Positions 52,745-64,000 of a DNA stretch of 64,000 nt are shown in pieces. Position 1 is the stretch's first letter. Each line of letters starts with the position of its first letter. Source of the stretch: Phaseolus vulgaris (Eukaryota > Streptophyta > Magnoliopsida > Fabales > Fabaceae). The notes below the pieces were generated by a model. That model did no database searches. It saw only the letters and a program-made list of their open reading frames with translations, and was not told the origin of the DNA. The stretch is from assembly GCF_000499845.2 (NCBI RefSeq), contig NC_023750.2, forward strand, positions 31,902,869 to 31,966,868. Direction: 5' to 3'. The position numbers were made by a program, and so were the translations under genes.

Positions 52745-53790
52745 ATGTCTACCGAAAACTCTAAAGACATAGTTACGGATACATCAAATTCATACTATAT
52801 ACACCATTTAGATCAACTCGAAAACCTACTTGTCCCAGAAAAATTGAATGGCTCAAACTATGCAACGTGGAGTAAATCAATGACTCATGCCCTCATAGCC
52901 AATAATAAAATCGGGTTCATTGATGGCACAATCAGTGCACCTTCAGAGACCAAGCAACCGACAAAATACGCTATATGGAATCAATGCAATAGCATGCTTT
53001 TTTCATGGTTAACACATTCTCTTGAAGCAGATTTGGCCAAAGGCATTGTACACACGAAATCGGCACACCATGTTTAGGAAGATTTGAAAGATTAGTTCTC
53101 ACAAAAGAACGTGCCTGTAATTTTTCAGATACATAAAGTCATTGCCACAATTACTCGAGGTACAATGTCTTTTTCGTCATATTACATAAAAATCAAGAGT
53201 CTTTGGGACGAGTTAGACACATATCGCCTATCCTCTCGCCTTGTAATCAAATGAAAGCACACAATGACGAGAAGGAACAAAAACATTTAATGTAATTTCT
53301 TATGGGTCTCAATGACACCTATAAAGATGTCTGATCTTATATTTTGATGATGTCTCCCTTGTGTAACATTTGACAACATATTCATTAATTATAAGAGAAG
53401 AGACACAACAACAATTGTCATCGGAGCCAACGTAAAGCTTTACTATCACAACACCATTTCATGGACAGGGACATACAAATCAAAAAAATTATATAAAGGC
53501 AAGTATTGAGAACATTGTTTGAGGATTGGGCACTCGATTGATAAATGTAGGAATTTACAATTTCATTGTATTTTTTGTGATAAGAGAGGACACATAGAAG
53601 ATAGGTGCAAGATTAAGAATGGTCAATCTGATCGTGCACAACAACAACACGACTTTAAACATTCTACAAATTGTCAGCTTCCAGCCACCAATATGATGTA
53701 CTCAATTCCAGAAGATAAATCTTTCACTGCTAATTTTCTGGATTTTCAGCAGAACAACTCCAAGAAATTACCAAAGCGGTTTCAATGATT
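52745..53790 (+). pseudogene. gag remnant of the short-LTR copia element
   Basis: The frame starts MSTENSKDIVTDTSN and shows YYIHHLDQLENLLVPEKLNG and NYATWSKSMTHAL, the start of the copia gag (UBN2_3-like) core. A TAG at 53075-53077 and shifts follow. Near 53520-53620, HCIFCDKRGHIEDRC is the CCHC zinc knuckle. Confidence 0.8.
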
Positions 53791-53859
53791 AATTTGGGTA
53801 ATCATGATGTTTACGCAAATGTTTTCTCATGAACTTTAATACTTCAGTTTTATGTTTTC

Positions 53860-55145
53860 ACAAAACCATGGATTTTGGACAATGGGGCAATTGATCATAT
53901 TGTTTCAAATCCAAAATTCTTTATTAATTCAACTTCATCACCAGTTTCTTTGGTAAACCTTCCTACATGCTCAACAACCCTAATCACATCTAAATGGTCC
54001 ATCCAATTTAATAGAGATATCAAATTAGAGCATGTTTTATGTGTCCCTTCTTTTCATTTAAATTTTATTTCAGGAAGTAAACTCATTAAAACTCTAAATT
54101 GTTGTGTTGTCTTACTTCCCAATGGTTGTATCCTGCATGATCTGGCTACGAGTTCGGGTGAACAACGAGGTGGTTTTTATTATATGAAACCTTCCAAAAT
54201 GTTTTTCTACTTTTTTCATGTTTCTAGCAACACAGGTCTCTAGCATATGAGATTTGGCCATCCGTCTTCATCCCGTTTAAAATTGGGATCTTTGTTATTT
54301 TCTTTCAATAATACGTCTACTCATAATAAATGCAATATTTTTCCCATTGCTAAACAAGCAAGACTACCTTTTACTTTCAGTGTAATAAATACATAGGGTC
54401 TATTTTATTTGTTACATTGCGATATTTGAAATCCTCATAAATCACCTACTTATTCAAATGCACGATTTTTTTAACCATTGTTGGTGATTTCACTAGATGC
54501 ACTTAGGGTTTTTTTTTCATGCAACACAAATCTGATACTTAGTGTCTACTAGAATCTTTCATCACATTTGCATATACACAATTCCACATTTGTGTTAAAG
54601 CCGTCCAAACAGATAATGGTACAAAATTTCTTTCCATGCATCTATTTTTTCTTGATCACGACATTGAATGCCAACGTACATGTATTTATACCCGCCACCA
54701 AAATGGGATTGTTGAGCGCGAACAACGTCATATCCTTACAGTTGCGTGATCACTTCTTTATCAATCTAATTTACCTATTCATTTTTTAGGAAATTGTGTT
54801 TTAACTGCGGTTTATCTCATTAACCGCTTACCTTCCCCCATTCAGTCTGTTACCCTTATAAAACACCCTTTCAACTATTATAGAACCAAGTTCCGTCTGT
54901 TACACATTCATGTATTTTCGAAAGCTTATGTTATGCAATGGTGAATCATCCCAAACACAAATTTGATCCTCGTGCTCGACGATGCGTCTTTATTGGATAT
55001 CCACCTAATCATAAAGGCTACAAATTATATGATCTTGAAGACAAACACCATTTTTTACAGTAGGGATGTGGTTTTTCACGAAACCATTTTTCCTTTTCAT
55101 GAAATAACATCACTCTCACACTCTTATGTCCTACAAAATTTATAG
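53860..55145 (+). pseudogene. protease-integrase remnant of the short-LTR copia element
   Basis: PWILDNGAIDHIVS is the decayed protease site (usually DSGA). LVNLPTCSTTLI and LNFISGSKLIKTLNC follow, then the gag pre-integrase MRFGHPSSSRLKLGS. Integrase pieces are VKAVQTDNGTKFLS (second Asp) and YTRHQNGIVEREQRH-like sequence near 54690-54725 (Glu). Near 54963-55145 the conserved DP-ARRC-FIGYPPNHKGYK-like tail is readable across shifts. Confidence 0.75.
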
Positions 55146-55499
55146 TCTTTGACTTATACCATCAAAATTCTACATTTTTATCACACTACCGAACTCACAA
55201 TCAACTTCACCAACTTCGCCCAGTGTGCCTAAACCCATACCCATTGAGTCTATTCCTGAACCTATGACCACTGAATCTCCTGCGCCTAATTCATCCCCTG
55301 GGATTTCTACACAACCACTTCGACATTCTACACGTCTCAAGCATCTGCATGACATAAAGATTACTTATTGCTACCTCTTACCAATCAGTCCACTCTTAGC
55401 CAAGGTTCTCTCCCAGGTACATGATACTCCCTATCTCATTTTATTTCTTATTCTAACTTATCTTATACTCATTGCACGTTTTTAGCTAACATTTCTACA

Positions 55500-57026
55500 C
55501 ATAGAGAGCATTCATCATATGATCAGGCCATTCTTTCTCCCCATTGGAAGGAAGTCATGGAAGCTGAATTATCAGCATTGATAGAAAACAACACCTAGAG
55601 CATTGTTTTATTATCAGTTGGCCACAAACCCATACGATGTCGATGGGTTCATAAATTAAGACACATATTCGATAAGGCGCTCTTAGTTTCCAAAGGTTGC
55701 ACGTAAGTGGAAGGGATTTACTATATTGTGGCTTTTTCTCCTACTGCTAAACTTACGACATTACGTTGTCTTTTGACTGTTAGAGCTACTAGAAACTGGT
55801 TCACCTAAAAACTTGACGTACAAAATTCATTTTTGGATGGTGACCTTCATGAAACTGTTGACGTGGAGCTTCCTCCCAAATTTCGTCGATAGGGGAGAAA
55901 TCTAGTTTGTCGACTTCATAAGTCCTTGTACGGATTAAAATAAGCATCCCGAAAATGGTTTGCTACTTTCTTTAAGGTTATTCAAAAGGCAAGATATATT
56001 CAATCAAAAGTAAACTGTTCTTTATTTACCAAGATTGTTTGATCATATTTCACCGCTCTCTTGCTCTATGTCGATGATATACTTTTAACAGAAAATGATG
56101 ATGTCGAAATCAAGTATCTCAAGGAATTTTTGTTCCAACATTTTCGAATAAAGGATCTTGGCACCTTAAAATATTTTCTGGGAATTGACATTTCTTGGTC
56201 TAAACATGGAACTTTAATGTCTCAAAGAAAATATACGTTGGACATTTTGGACGATATAGGTCTAACTGGGACAAAACCAGAGAAGTTCCCCATGGAGCAA
56301 AATTTAAAACTCACTCTTATTGATGGTGATTTATTACATGACCCAATTAAATATCACAAGTTAGTTGAAAGACTCATTTACCTCACCATAAAAAAGCCAA
56401 ATATTGTCTACTTAGTTAGAACTTTAAGCCAGTTTATGCAAGAGTCTCGCAAAACACACTAGGATGCAACATTACGGGTTCTAAAGTATATCAAGGGGAC
56501 ACCTGGGCAAGGATTATTACTTCCCTCTGATAATGATCTTAATATGAAAGCCTATTGCGATTCAGATTGGGGAGGATGTTGTATTACTCGAAGATCAGTC
56601 AACGACTATTATTGCATTTTCTTGGGAAATTTATTTATATCTTGAATGTCTAAGAAACAAACCAACGTGTTAAGGTCATATGCTGAAGTAGAATATTGGG
56701 CCATGGAAAATGCTTGTCTGGAGTTAACATGGTTATGTTATATCCTACAAGACCTCAAGGTTCCAATTAGCATGGCTACACCTTTGTATTGTGATAACCA
56801 AGTGACACTTCGTATTGAAGCAAATCATGTATTTCATAAGGGTACGAAGCATATCGATATAGACTGTCCCATTGTATGGAAAAAGTTGCAAGCTAGGATG
56901 ATAAGTCCATCACATGTCTCTTCACATTGTCAGTTAGCAGATATATTTACTAAGCATCTCGGAAAATATCAGTTTGTGACTTTACAAAACAAGTTGGGAG
57001 TCCATGATATTTATTCACCAATTTGA
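55500..57026 (+). pseudogene. reverse transcriptase/RNase H remnant of the short-LTR copia element
   Basis: Start blocks near 55560-55650 (MEAELSALIENNT, IRCRWVHK) are followed after shifts by LLYVDDILLTENDD with the catalytic YVDD, then DLGTLKYFLGIDISW and MSQRKYTLDILDDIGL. RNase H reads KAYCDSDWGGCCITRRSV, SYAEVEYWAM, LYCDNQVTLRIEANHVF, KHIDIDCPIVWKKL and ADIFTKHLGKYQF. Several stops, for example at 56461, but it is the best preserved part of the element. Confidence 0.85.
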
Positions 57027-57034
57027 GGGGAAAC

Positions 57035-57237
57035 AATTATTGTATTTTCCATAGATGTATATAGAAAGTATATCAATGTATAATATACGTGGTAAAAATA
57101 AGACAATAGTTTGGTGTAATTGTTGATAGATAGGCATAACATATGCAGTAGCGAATTATATGAAGCATATCTGTCTAATCCAATCTGATTTTGTATAAAT
57201 AGTAAACTGCGAAATATATTTTCCATAATATTTTATA
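57035..57237 (+). repeat. 3' LTR of the short-LTR copia element
   Basis: Follows a purine stretch GAGGGGAAAC at 57025-57034 and matches the 5' LTR through GTATAAATAGTA to TTCCATAATATTTTATA. Confidence 0.8.
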
Positions 57238-59278
57238 TATCAATGTTAATAAATTGAAGTATTGTATAAAAAATATTATGAATCCTATAAATACATATTG
57301 TTACAACTAGTAATACTTTAATCTATAAATAATTATATTTAATAAATCTATAAATAATTATATTTAATAGTAACAAACTTGTTAACTAATTAAAATAATA
57401 TTTTTATTGACAAATAATTTTTAAGGAAAGATATATTTATTAGCTGAAAAATAATTTATTTAAAATTTGAATAATTTATGAATTTTTTTAATTCACCCTT
57501 TTTTAAATAGGACATTAAAAAATTTAGATTTGTATTTATTTATGATTTTAAATAATTTTTTTTATTTCAATTTTTTTAACTCATACATTAAATAATTTAG
57601 TTTTGTATTTATTTAACATTTTGAATAATTTAAAAATATTTTTATATCAGATTTTTATTTAAATAGTACATTAAATAATTTCAATTTGTATTTATTCAGG
57701 ATTTTAAATAATTTAGGAATTTTATTTATTTTAGATTTTTATTTAAATAGGACATTAAAAAACTTTAGATTTGCATTTATTTATGACTTTTAATAATTTA
57801 AGAATATTTTTACTTCAGATTTTTATTTAAATAGTATATTAATAATTTCGATTTGTATTTATTTAGAATTTTAAATAATTTAAGAATCTTTTTAGTTTAA
57901 ATTTTTATTTAAATAGAACATTAAAAAATTGTATTTAAATTTATTTATAATTTTGAATAATTTAAGAATTTTTTTATTTCAACTTTTTCAAATCAAACAT
58001 TAAAGAAGTTAGATTTGTGTTCATTTAATATTTTGAATAATTTAAGAATTTTTCTATTTCAAATTTTTATTTAAATAGGACATTAAATAATTTTAATTTG
58101 TATTTATTTAAAATTCTGAATAATTTAAGAATTTACTTATTCTGAATTTTTATTTATATAGGACATTAAATTATTTGGATTTGTATTTATTTATGATTTT
58201 GAATAATTTAAGAATTCTTTTAAGTTAACTCTTTTTAAATCAGACATTAAATAATTTATATTTATATTTAATTAAGAGTTTGAATAATTTCAGATTTTTT
58301 TATTTCAGATTTTTATTTATATAGGATATTGAATAATTTTTTATTTGTATTTAATTAGGATTTTGAATAACTTAAGAATTTTATTTATTACAGATTTTTA
58401 TTTAAATAGGAGATTAAATAACTTTAGATTTGTATATTTAATAATGATTTTGAATAATTTAAAAAATTTATTTATTTTAAATTTTTATTTGAATATGACT
58501 TTAAATAATTTAGTATTTGTATTTATTTAAGATTTTCATTACTTTAAAAAAACTAATTTCATATTTTTATTTATATATGATATTAAATAATTTAGATTTG
58601 TATTTATTTAAGATTTTTAATAATGTAGAATTTTTATTTAAACAGGAAATTAAATAATTAAAATTTTATATTTATTTATGATTTTGAATAATTTAGTAAT
58701 TTTATTTATTGAATATTTTTATTTAAAAATGAAATTAAATAATTTATTATTTATATTTATTTACGATTTTGAATACTTCAGAAATTTATTTATGTCAATC
58801 CTTTTAAATACGACATTAAATTGTTTAAATTTATATTTATTTAGGATTTTAAATAATTTAATAATTTTATTTATTTATATTTTATTTAAATATTAATATT
58901 AAATAATTCGGATTTGTATTTATTTAGAATTTTGAATAATTTAAGAATTTTTTATTTTATATTTATTAAAAAATTTAATAATTTAGAAATTTTATTTATG
59001 CAAAATACATGTTTTGTAAAATATTTGTACATAAATTTTAATTTGTTTATACATAAAATAATTTAATCATATTTAATTTTAATCATTAGATTAATTCTTA
59101 ATTTTATTTTAATTTATTTAAACAAAATTATTTTATCAATCACACCTATCACATCATTACTAACTTTCATAAATTTTCTCTTTATTTCTCATATTTTTTT
59201 TCTTAATCCAAATAATCTTATTTTACACTTTCATTTCAAATCTATTCCCTCTAATTCATCTTAAAATCCAAACATCTT
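57238..59278. mobile_element. Harbinger-related non-autonomous sequence with AT-rich array
   Basis: Bases about 59090-59278, read on the minus strand, match the left end of the first Harbinger element: TGTTTGGATT near the edge, GAAAGTGTAAAATAAG, then GATGTGATAGGTGTGATTGA. So 59278 is a terminus of the same family. The adjoining AT-rich array probably belongs to it. I could not locate the opposite end, so the left limit is only where the copia LTR stops. Confidence 0.5.
57430..58990. repeat. AT-rich tandem array, about 80-85 bp period
   Basis: A unit with AATTTAGATTTGTATTTATTTA and TTCAGATTTTTATTTAAATAG recurs about 18 times with 10-25 percent variation. Examples of the first word are near 57593, 57672, 57755, 57840, 58002, 58084 and 58165. 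Short frames rich in Asn/Leu/Phe over it are artefacts. Confidence 0.9.
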
Positions 59279-61032
59279 GGAGTTTTGGTAGCCTTGTATT
59301 GTTGGTATGATTTTGTATTTCTTACTCAATAAGAATATATTGCAACTATAGAAAATATTATTATTGTTAAGAGCCATTGAGTACAAATTATTAAGACGAT
59401 AAAAGTGTGCACTTAATAAGAATAAGATATATAACGTTTAAAGTTTGGGGCTAAAAGTTAAATTCAATTAACTTCTATTAAAAAATTTAAAATACTAAAA
59501 TAATTTTAAAATTTTATAAAAAAAAGAAAAGTGTAATAAATCTTAATAATCAAAAGATCAATTCGTAGAAACACTATTATGATTTTTCTTTACATATCAA
59601 AATTCGACAATGTTTTTCAAAAAAAACTATTAAGAGAGAACATTAAAAAATTAAAATAAAATAAAAAATTCTTCATAAATTTATACATGCATAAATTAAC
59701 TTTAAATATTAATTTAATTAATAATTAAATTTTCTAAATATTCAAGGCTTGATAACATCTTAAATACTTTGTAAAACAACACACACACACACTCATAAAA
59801 GGTCATACCCACCTACAAGAGTTGTACATCCATAAAGAGTCACATATTATAAATATATTGCATTATGTGTTTGTGTCACACATCTATGGAAGATCACACA
59901 CTCATAAGGGGTCGCTCATACATGTTACATATCCTTGTCATATATACTACAAGAATGATTTCACTTTTATCATGCTCATCATATACATATCATCATGCAT
60001 ATCATACATTAATAATATATATATATAATTAATTACAAATCAACATCATAGTCTATTGTCACTTGAGCGAATCTCTCTCTTTCCCTCAACTAGGAATATG
60101 TTTCTTCTCTTGAGTAATATTTCAACAATTGAGCAAGATACTTTAAAAGATTTTAATTGAATTTTTTGCTTCCTCACTTAAGCTGCAATCACCACACTTA
60201 TGTGTCTATCGCTTTAGCGACACCAATGTTGGATGTCTTCCAACAAGTTCTGCATCTTCACATATTGTCTCGCTAATGTTAGCTATTGTGTCACCACTTG
60301 AGCATCCTAAAATATTTGCACAATCTCCCAAGATTTCAAAACTCGTTCACATTGCTACCTATATTGCTTGAATGTCGAACATACCATTTGAGAAATATTC
60401 TTTTAAGGAGAAAAATATGTCTTAGATTCTCTCTTGCTTAAGTTACAATTTTTCACTTAAGTGTCCTAATTATCGATTGAACAATGATGAATAGTGAATG
60501 TCATCATTACATACTATATGAGTGTTGCTTGAGAGGTGAGATACTACTTATCATCCAACATATCGAGAAGAAAAATAAGGAAAATATCAAGAAATAATAC
60601 TCAAATATCATCCAAATCCTCCAATATTATAATAGTAAACACCAAATGACTTACTAGAATCATACATAATCAAAATTATTCTAAAATGTATTTAAAGATA
60701 AATATGTAAGATCTTCCATATATATATATATAACTATTCAATCGTCACACACTTCACACATCTCAACAACTCATTAAATGGAGGTAAACATTAACTTCTC
60801 TAACCTAGTGAGCCTACAAGCTTAAGTTTCCCTTGGCACTTTCACAAAATCCAATAAAGATCCAAGTAATCCACCAACTATGCCAACAACATCTCTCATT
60901 TTATCAAATACCCAAAAAAAGAAGAAAAAAACATATTATTCATAATGGATTGAACCACTTACCAAAACTTCACTTTGACCAATCCACTAAACTTTTTGTC
61001 TAGCTTCCTCCTTGAGGTTTCACTCTTTCAAA
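59279..61032. other. AT-rich intergenic DNA
   Basis: No gene. A short CA microsatellite lies at 59780-59794. Bases 60060-60540 have recurring words such as CACTTGAGC, CACTTAAG and TCGCTTTAGCGA that look like an old repeat, but I cannot place it. Confidence 0.4.
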
Positions 61033-61225
61033 TAGGGGTGGCAATGCGGGGCGGGCCATGCGGGCCGATCCGCAACCCACTACCAAAAAGTGTGGGGCGG
61101 GCTCCCTAATCTAGCCCGCTAACTCGCTTTGGCCTGCCCCGCATAACCCCCAACTCGTACGGGCCAACAACAGGGCGGGGCGGGTTGGGTTGGCCCGCTA
61201 GCCTGCGTAAATAAAAAAAATATTT
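61033..61225. mobile_element. hAT-type MITE end, partial
   Basis: TAGGGGTGGCAATGCGGGGC at 61033 is the intact form of the terminus seen decayed at 18732. The following G/C-rich words (GGGCGGGCC, GGCCCGCTA) also match that element. No opposite end was found; the CACTA element begins 60 bases later, and its insertion or a deletion may have removed it. Confidence 0.5.
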
Positions 61226-61449
61226 CATTTTTTTGTAAAAGAAAATCATACCCCATTCACCCATTATTGCACTGTGACCTTTATCACTACAAGAAAAATT
61301 GGAATTACATACAGTCAAAATCCGTATGTCAACATCTCTCATTATTACAAATTATTATTTATCACTATCTATATTTTTTATTAATCCTAGAGGCATTTTG
61401 CACTGGTTCCCCGAGCCCCAAATAATGTTACAAGCAATCTGCAGCAGAC

Positions 61450-61505
61450 AAAATTCGAACCCAAGTCTTTCCAGTGACCCAGGGAAGCATTGACCACTAG
61501 ACCAG
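61450..61505 (-). ncRNA. tRNA-like module (pol III A and B boxes), left
   Basis: On the minus strand TGGTCTAGTGG (61494-61504) fits the A-box consensus and GGGTTCGAATTT (61451-61462) is close to the B box, about 35 bases apart. This resembles the head of a tRNA-derived SINE, not a full tRNA: the cloverleaf arms do not close. It reads toward the left end of the CACTA element. Confidence 0.5.
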
Positions 61506-61544
61506 ACAAGTTCTTTGGTCATATTATCATTTTTATTATACTTA

Positions 61545-62095
61545 TACATATTAATGTAATTTATACATATTAATATAATTTATACATATAATATAATTTA
61601 TACATATAATATAATTTATACATATAATATAATTTATACATATAATATAATTTATACATATTAATATAATTTATACATATTAATATAATTATTAATAATA
61701 ATAATAATAAAATAAATTATATTTATATTATTATTATTATTAATATTATTCATATTATTAATATTTATTAATGTTATAATTAATATTATTATTAACATTA
61801 TATTCATATTATTAATATTTATTAATGTTATAATTAATATTATTATTAACATTATATTCATATTATTAATATTTATTAATATTATTATTAATATTATTAT
61901 TAACATTATTATTAATATTATTATTAATATTATTATTATTAGTATTAATATTCATATTATTATTAATATTTATTAATATTATTATTATTATTAGTATTAA
62001 TATTCATATTATTAATATTATATTCATATTATCAATATTATATTCATATTATCAATATTATATTCATATTATTAATATTAATTTTGATATAAATA
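61545..62095. repeat. AT-rich simple repeats in the CACTA element, left part
   Basis: First TATAATTTATACATA at about 19-20 base spacing (61550-61690), then long ATT-based arrays with TTATTCATATTATTAATATT repeated to 62090. Low complexity only. Confidence 0.9.
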
Positions 62096-63035
62096 TACAT
62101 TTAGATATTTATTGTGTGTGTATAGTAGTTTTATTTGACTTGAGTAATATTACTTTTATCCGGATATAGATAGATAGAGAGAAAAAGGAAGAAATTATAT
62201 AATATTAATATAACTTTAATACTATAAATACATATATATATATATATATTGATTAATATATTTCTTTATTTAATCATTAATTTTTTAAAACTCATGGTTA
62301 AATTTAAATTTACTTTCATATTATATATATATATATATATTAATATAAAATTATTTGATATCTTATTTTCAAATATAGGTTATTATAGGTAGTTGTGAAG
62401 TTTTTGTTAGATGGCTATATAGGTGCTTGTATCTTACACTTCTTTTCTGATTTGAGATTCTTGTATAAGGATTGAAATATCCTTAAAATGTTTTGTTTAA
62501 TTTTTTTTATTCTTTGTCGATAAAAAAAAAAATCTTATTTTCAAATATTTACTTACATAGATTAAAATTGATATAATGTATAATTTTTAAAATATTTTAA
62601 ATTATAAATTATTTAATCACTTTGTCATTATGATTTATATATTAGTAGAAAGGGTTATTTAGTAACAACTTTTTACATAGATTTATGGAATAATTAATAT
62701 AGTTTAAACTATAATGATATGCTAACTAGTAATCTGTATTAGAGATTTAATTAATAGTTAATGTAAAAGTCATCATTTTATGTTAAAAGATAATATTGTT
62801 TGTTGACAATATTCTTTACTATATATAACACACAAGTAAAACCAACTACCTATAATGAACTTAATTAAGTCAATATGATCGTAAAATAATAATTAATATG
62901 ATAGTTGATTTTAATGTAATAGGTAATATGATGACTATGAGTATGACATATATTAAATTTGATTCATACTAATAGATAATATAATAAATTATGTTTAGAT
63001 TCAAGTAGATTATAGATAAATTAAATGTGATTCAT
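62096..63035. other. middle of the CACTA element, non-coding
   Basis: AT-rich, with two short TA runs (62232-62250 and 62324-62341). No ORF or motif recognised. Confidence 0.5.
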
Positions 63036-63350
63036 ATGTTAATATTGTTAGTATCATTAATATTGTTAGTATTATTATTATTATTAGTATTACTAGTATT
63101 ATTAATATTTTTAGTATTATTAATATTGTTAGTATTATTAATATTATTAGTATTATTAATATTGTTAGTATTGTTAGTATTATTAATATTGTTAGTATTG
63201 TTAGTATTATTAATATTGTTAGTATTGTTAGTATTATTAATATTGTTAGTATTGTTAGTATTATTAATATTGTTAGTATTGTTAGTATTATTAATATTGT
63301 TAGTATTATTAATATTATTAATATTGTTAGTATTATTAATAATAATAAGT
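63036..63350. repeat. ATT-based array with 27-bp higher-order unit
   Basis: GTTAGTATT and ATTAATATT words alternate in a regular 27-base cycle for about five cycles around 63165-63310, inside a longer 9-base-based array. The 120-residue Leu/Val frame over it, and the Asn/Ile frame opposite, are artefacts. Confidence 0.92.
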
Positions 63351-63385
63351 ATAATAAAAATCATAATAAAACTAAAGAATTTTGC

Positions 63386-63450
63386 TTAGTGTAGTGGTTA
63401 AATTTTACTTGGTTGCTGAAAGATTGCTGAAGGAACCTGGCTTCAAATCC
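63386..63450 (+). ncRNA. tRNA-like module (pol III A and B boxes), right
   Basis: TAGTGTAGTGG (63387-63397) fits the A box, and GGCTTCAAATCC (63439-63450) is a B-box variant about 40 bases later. Shared words with the left module include AGTGGT and the TTC(G/A)AAT core. It reads toward the right end of the element. Confidence 0.45.
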
Positions 63451-63504
63451 CATCCACTGCTAATTTTATATTGTCCGTATGTAATTCGCGTTTTTCTTGT
63501 AGTG

Positions 63505-64000
63505 TATTTTATTTTAAAATAATTGAATTTAATGTACTAAACAAATGAATATTTTATTTTAATCATATAAAGGAGTTAGTATTAAGAGTGACCTTGGATT
63601 TAGTTTTAAGTAAAGTCTTATATTTAAAATTTGTTAATAAAAAAATAATATAAAGAAGAGATTTTAATAGGATAGCTAAAAAATTAGTCTTCTTCATTAA
63701 AATATTTTGTAGCAAAATTTTGATAAGATACTCTTACACATTTACATACATAAGAAAAAATAGATTCAAAGCAAAACTTTAATTATTTTTAGTCAAGCCT
63801 TCTAACAATCATCATAATTCAATTTATATTTTTATATTTTTATATTTTATGAATAAGACTCTTTTTTAAACTTAAAAGAGAGTTCATCCATTTAAAATTT
63901 ATATTTTAAAAAATTGAAGTCTTACCACGCTTACTTCAACTTACAATTTGATCTCTTTATTCTGTTTTGCGTACTATCTCTTTATTTTATTGTTTTATTT
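63505..64000. other. AT-rich flank, nothing recognised
   Basis: No gene, RNA or element boundary is visible up to the window end. Confidence 0.5.

Larger units (their letters stand above)
52464..57237 (+). mobile_element. decayed short-LTR Ty1/copia retrotransposon
   Basis: LTRs of about 205-215 bases (52464-52679 and 57035-57237) share GTGGTAAAATAAGACAATAG and ACAATAGTTTGGTGTAATTG. A primer-binding site TGGTATTAGAGC follows the first. Between them gag, protease, integrase and reverse transcriptase/RNase H occur in copia order on the plus strand with many stops. The exact ends and the target duplication are not clear; the LTR edges may be off by several bases. Confidence 0.85.
61285..63504. 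mobile_element. non-autonomous CACTA (En/Spm-type) element
   Basis: The left end CACTACAAGAAAAATTGGAA and the inverted right end CACTACAAGAAAAACGCGAA match for 15 bases, and both continue into ATTACATAC. TAT flanks each side (61282-61284 and 63505-63507), the 3-base duplication of this superfamily. No transposase is present. The interior holds AT-rich simple-sequence arrays and two tRNA-like modules in opposite directions near the two ends. Confidence 0.85.

Noticed and set aside
61450..61505. Functional tRNA gene
   Set aside because: A and B boxes are present but the acceptor and anticodon arms do not pair; SINE-like only.
61661..61906. 81-residue Ile/Asn-rich frame
   Set aside because: Lies entirely in ATT simple repeats.
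63027..63389. 120-residue Leu/Val-rich frame and the opposite Asn/Ile frame
   Set aside because: They follow a 9-base/27-base ATT repeat exactly; composition, not selection, keeps them open.
1..64000. CRISPR arrays, operons or bacterial-type regulatory sites
   Set aside because: The direct repeats found have no spacer structure, and all coding content is plant transposons or a plant transcription factor.

Overview
This is nuclear DNA of a flowering plant. The AT-rich background, spliced transposase, LTR retrotransposons and a ZAT-type zinc-finger gene show this; a Phaseoleae legume is my best guess but is an inference. Only one ordinary host gene is supported, a three-finger C2H2 repressor at 46509-47564. 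Almost everything else is transposable elements, many inserted into one another.

Layout. (1) 11-15320: a PIF/Harbinger DNA transposon (TAA target duplication, Myb-like ORF1, spliced DDE transposase, all on the minus strand). It is split by a 10.9-kb Ty3/gypsy Tat-type retrotransposon (621-11506, minus strand). (2) 15.4-16.3 kb: two copies of a small terminal-inverted-repeat element. (3) 17167 to about 23105: a decayed Ty1/copia element (plus). Its 5' LTR has grown a six-unit 100-bp minisatellite. It carries a hAT-type MITE (which holds a third copy of the small element) and a foreign solo LTR with a perfect target duplication. (4) 23.1-26.4 kb: unassigned repeats and a fold-back MITE with CACTA-like ends. 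(5) 26452-44785: a second Tat-type Ty3/gypsy element (plus), split in its gag by a 9.5-kb SIRE-like Ty1/copia element (27504-36961, minus) with a TATAC duplication. (6) 44.8-51.2 kb: the only gene-bearing stretch. (7) 51199-52357: a second solo LTR with a perfect TCAAC duplication. (8) About 52464-57237: a decayed short-LTR copia element (plus). (9) 57.2-59.3 kb: an AT-rich tandem array next to a terminus related to the first Harbinger element. (10) 61285-63504: a non-autonomous CACTA element with TAT duplication, simple-sequence arrays and two outward-pointing tRNA-like modules.

Within the LTR elements the usual order holds: gag, protease, reverse transcriptase, RNase H, integrase for Ty3; gag, protease, integrase, reverse transcriptase/RNase H for Ty1. 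Both Tat-type elements have a second, archaeal-type RNase H. Both also carry an additional gene in antisense orientation between integrase and the 3' LTR, with a folded N-terminal domain and a coiled-coil tail; in the first element it has clear GT-AG introns. The SIRE-like element carries a different additional sense-strand gene after RNase H. These accessory genes are the least understood parts of the window. No autonomous element here is intact: each has stops, frameshifts or deletions.
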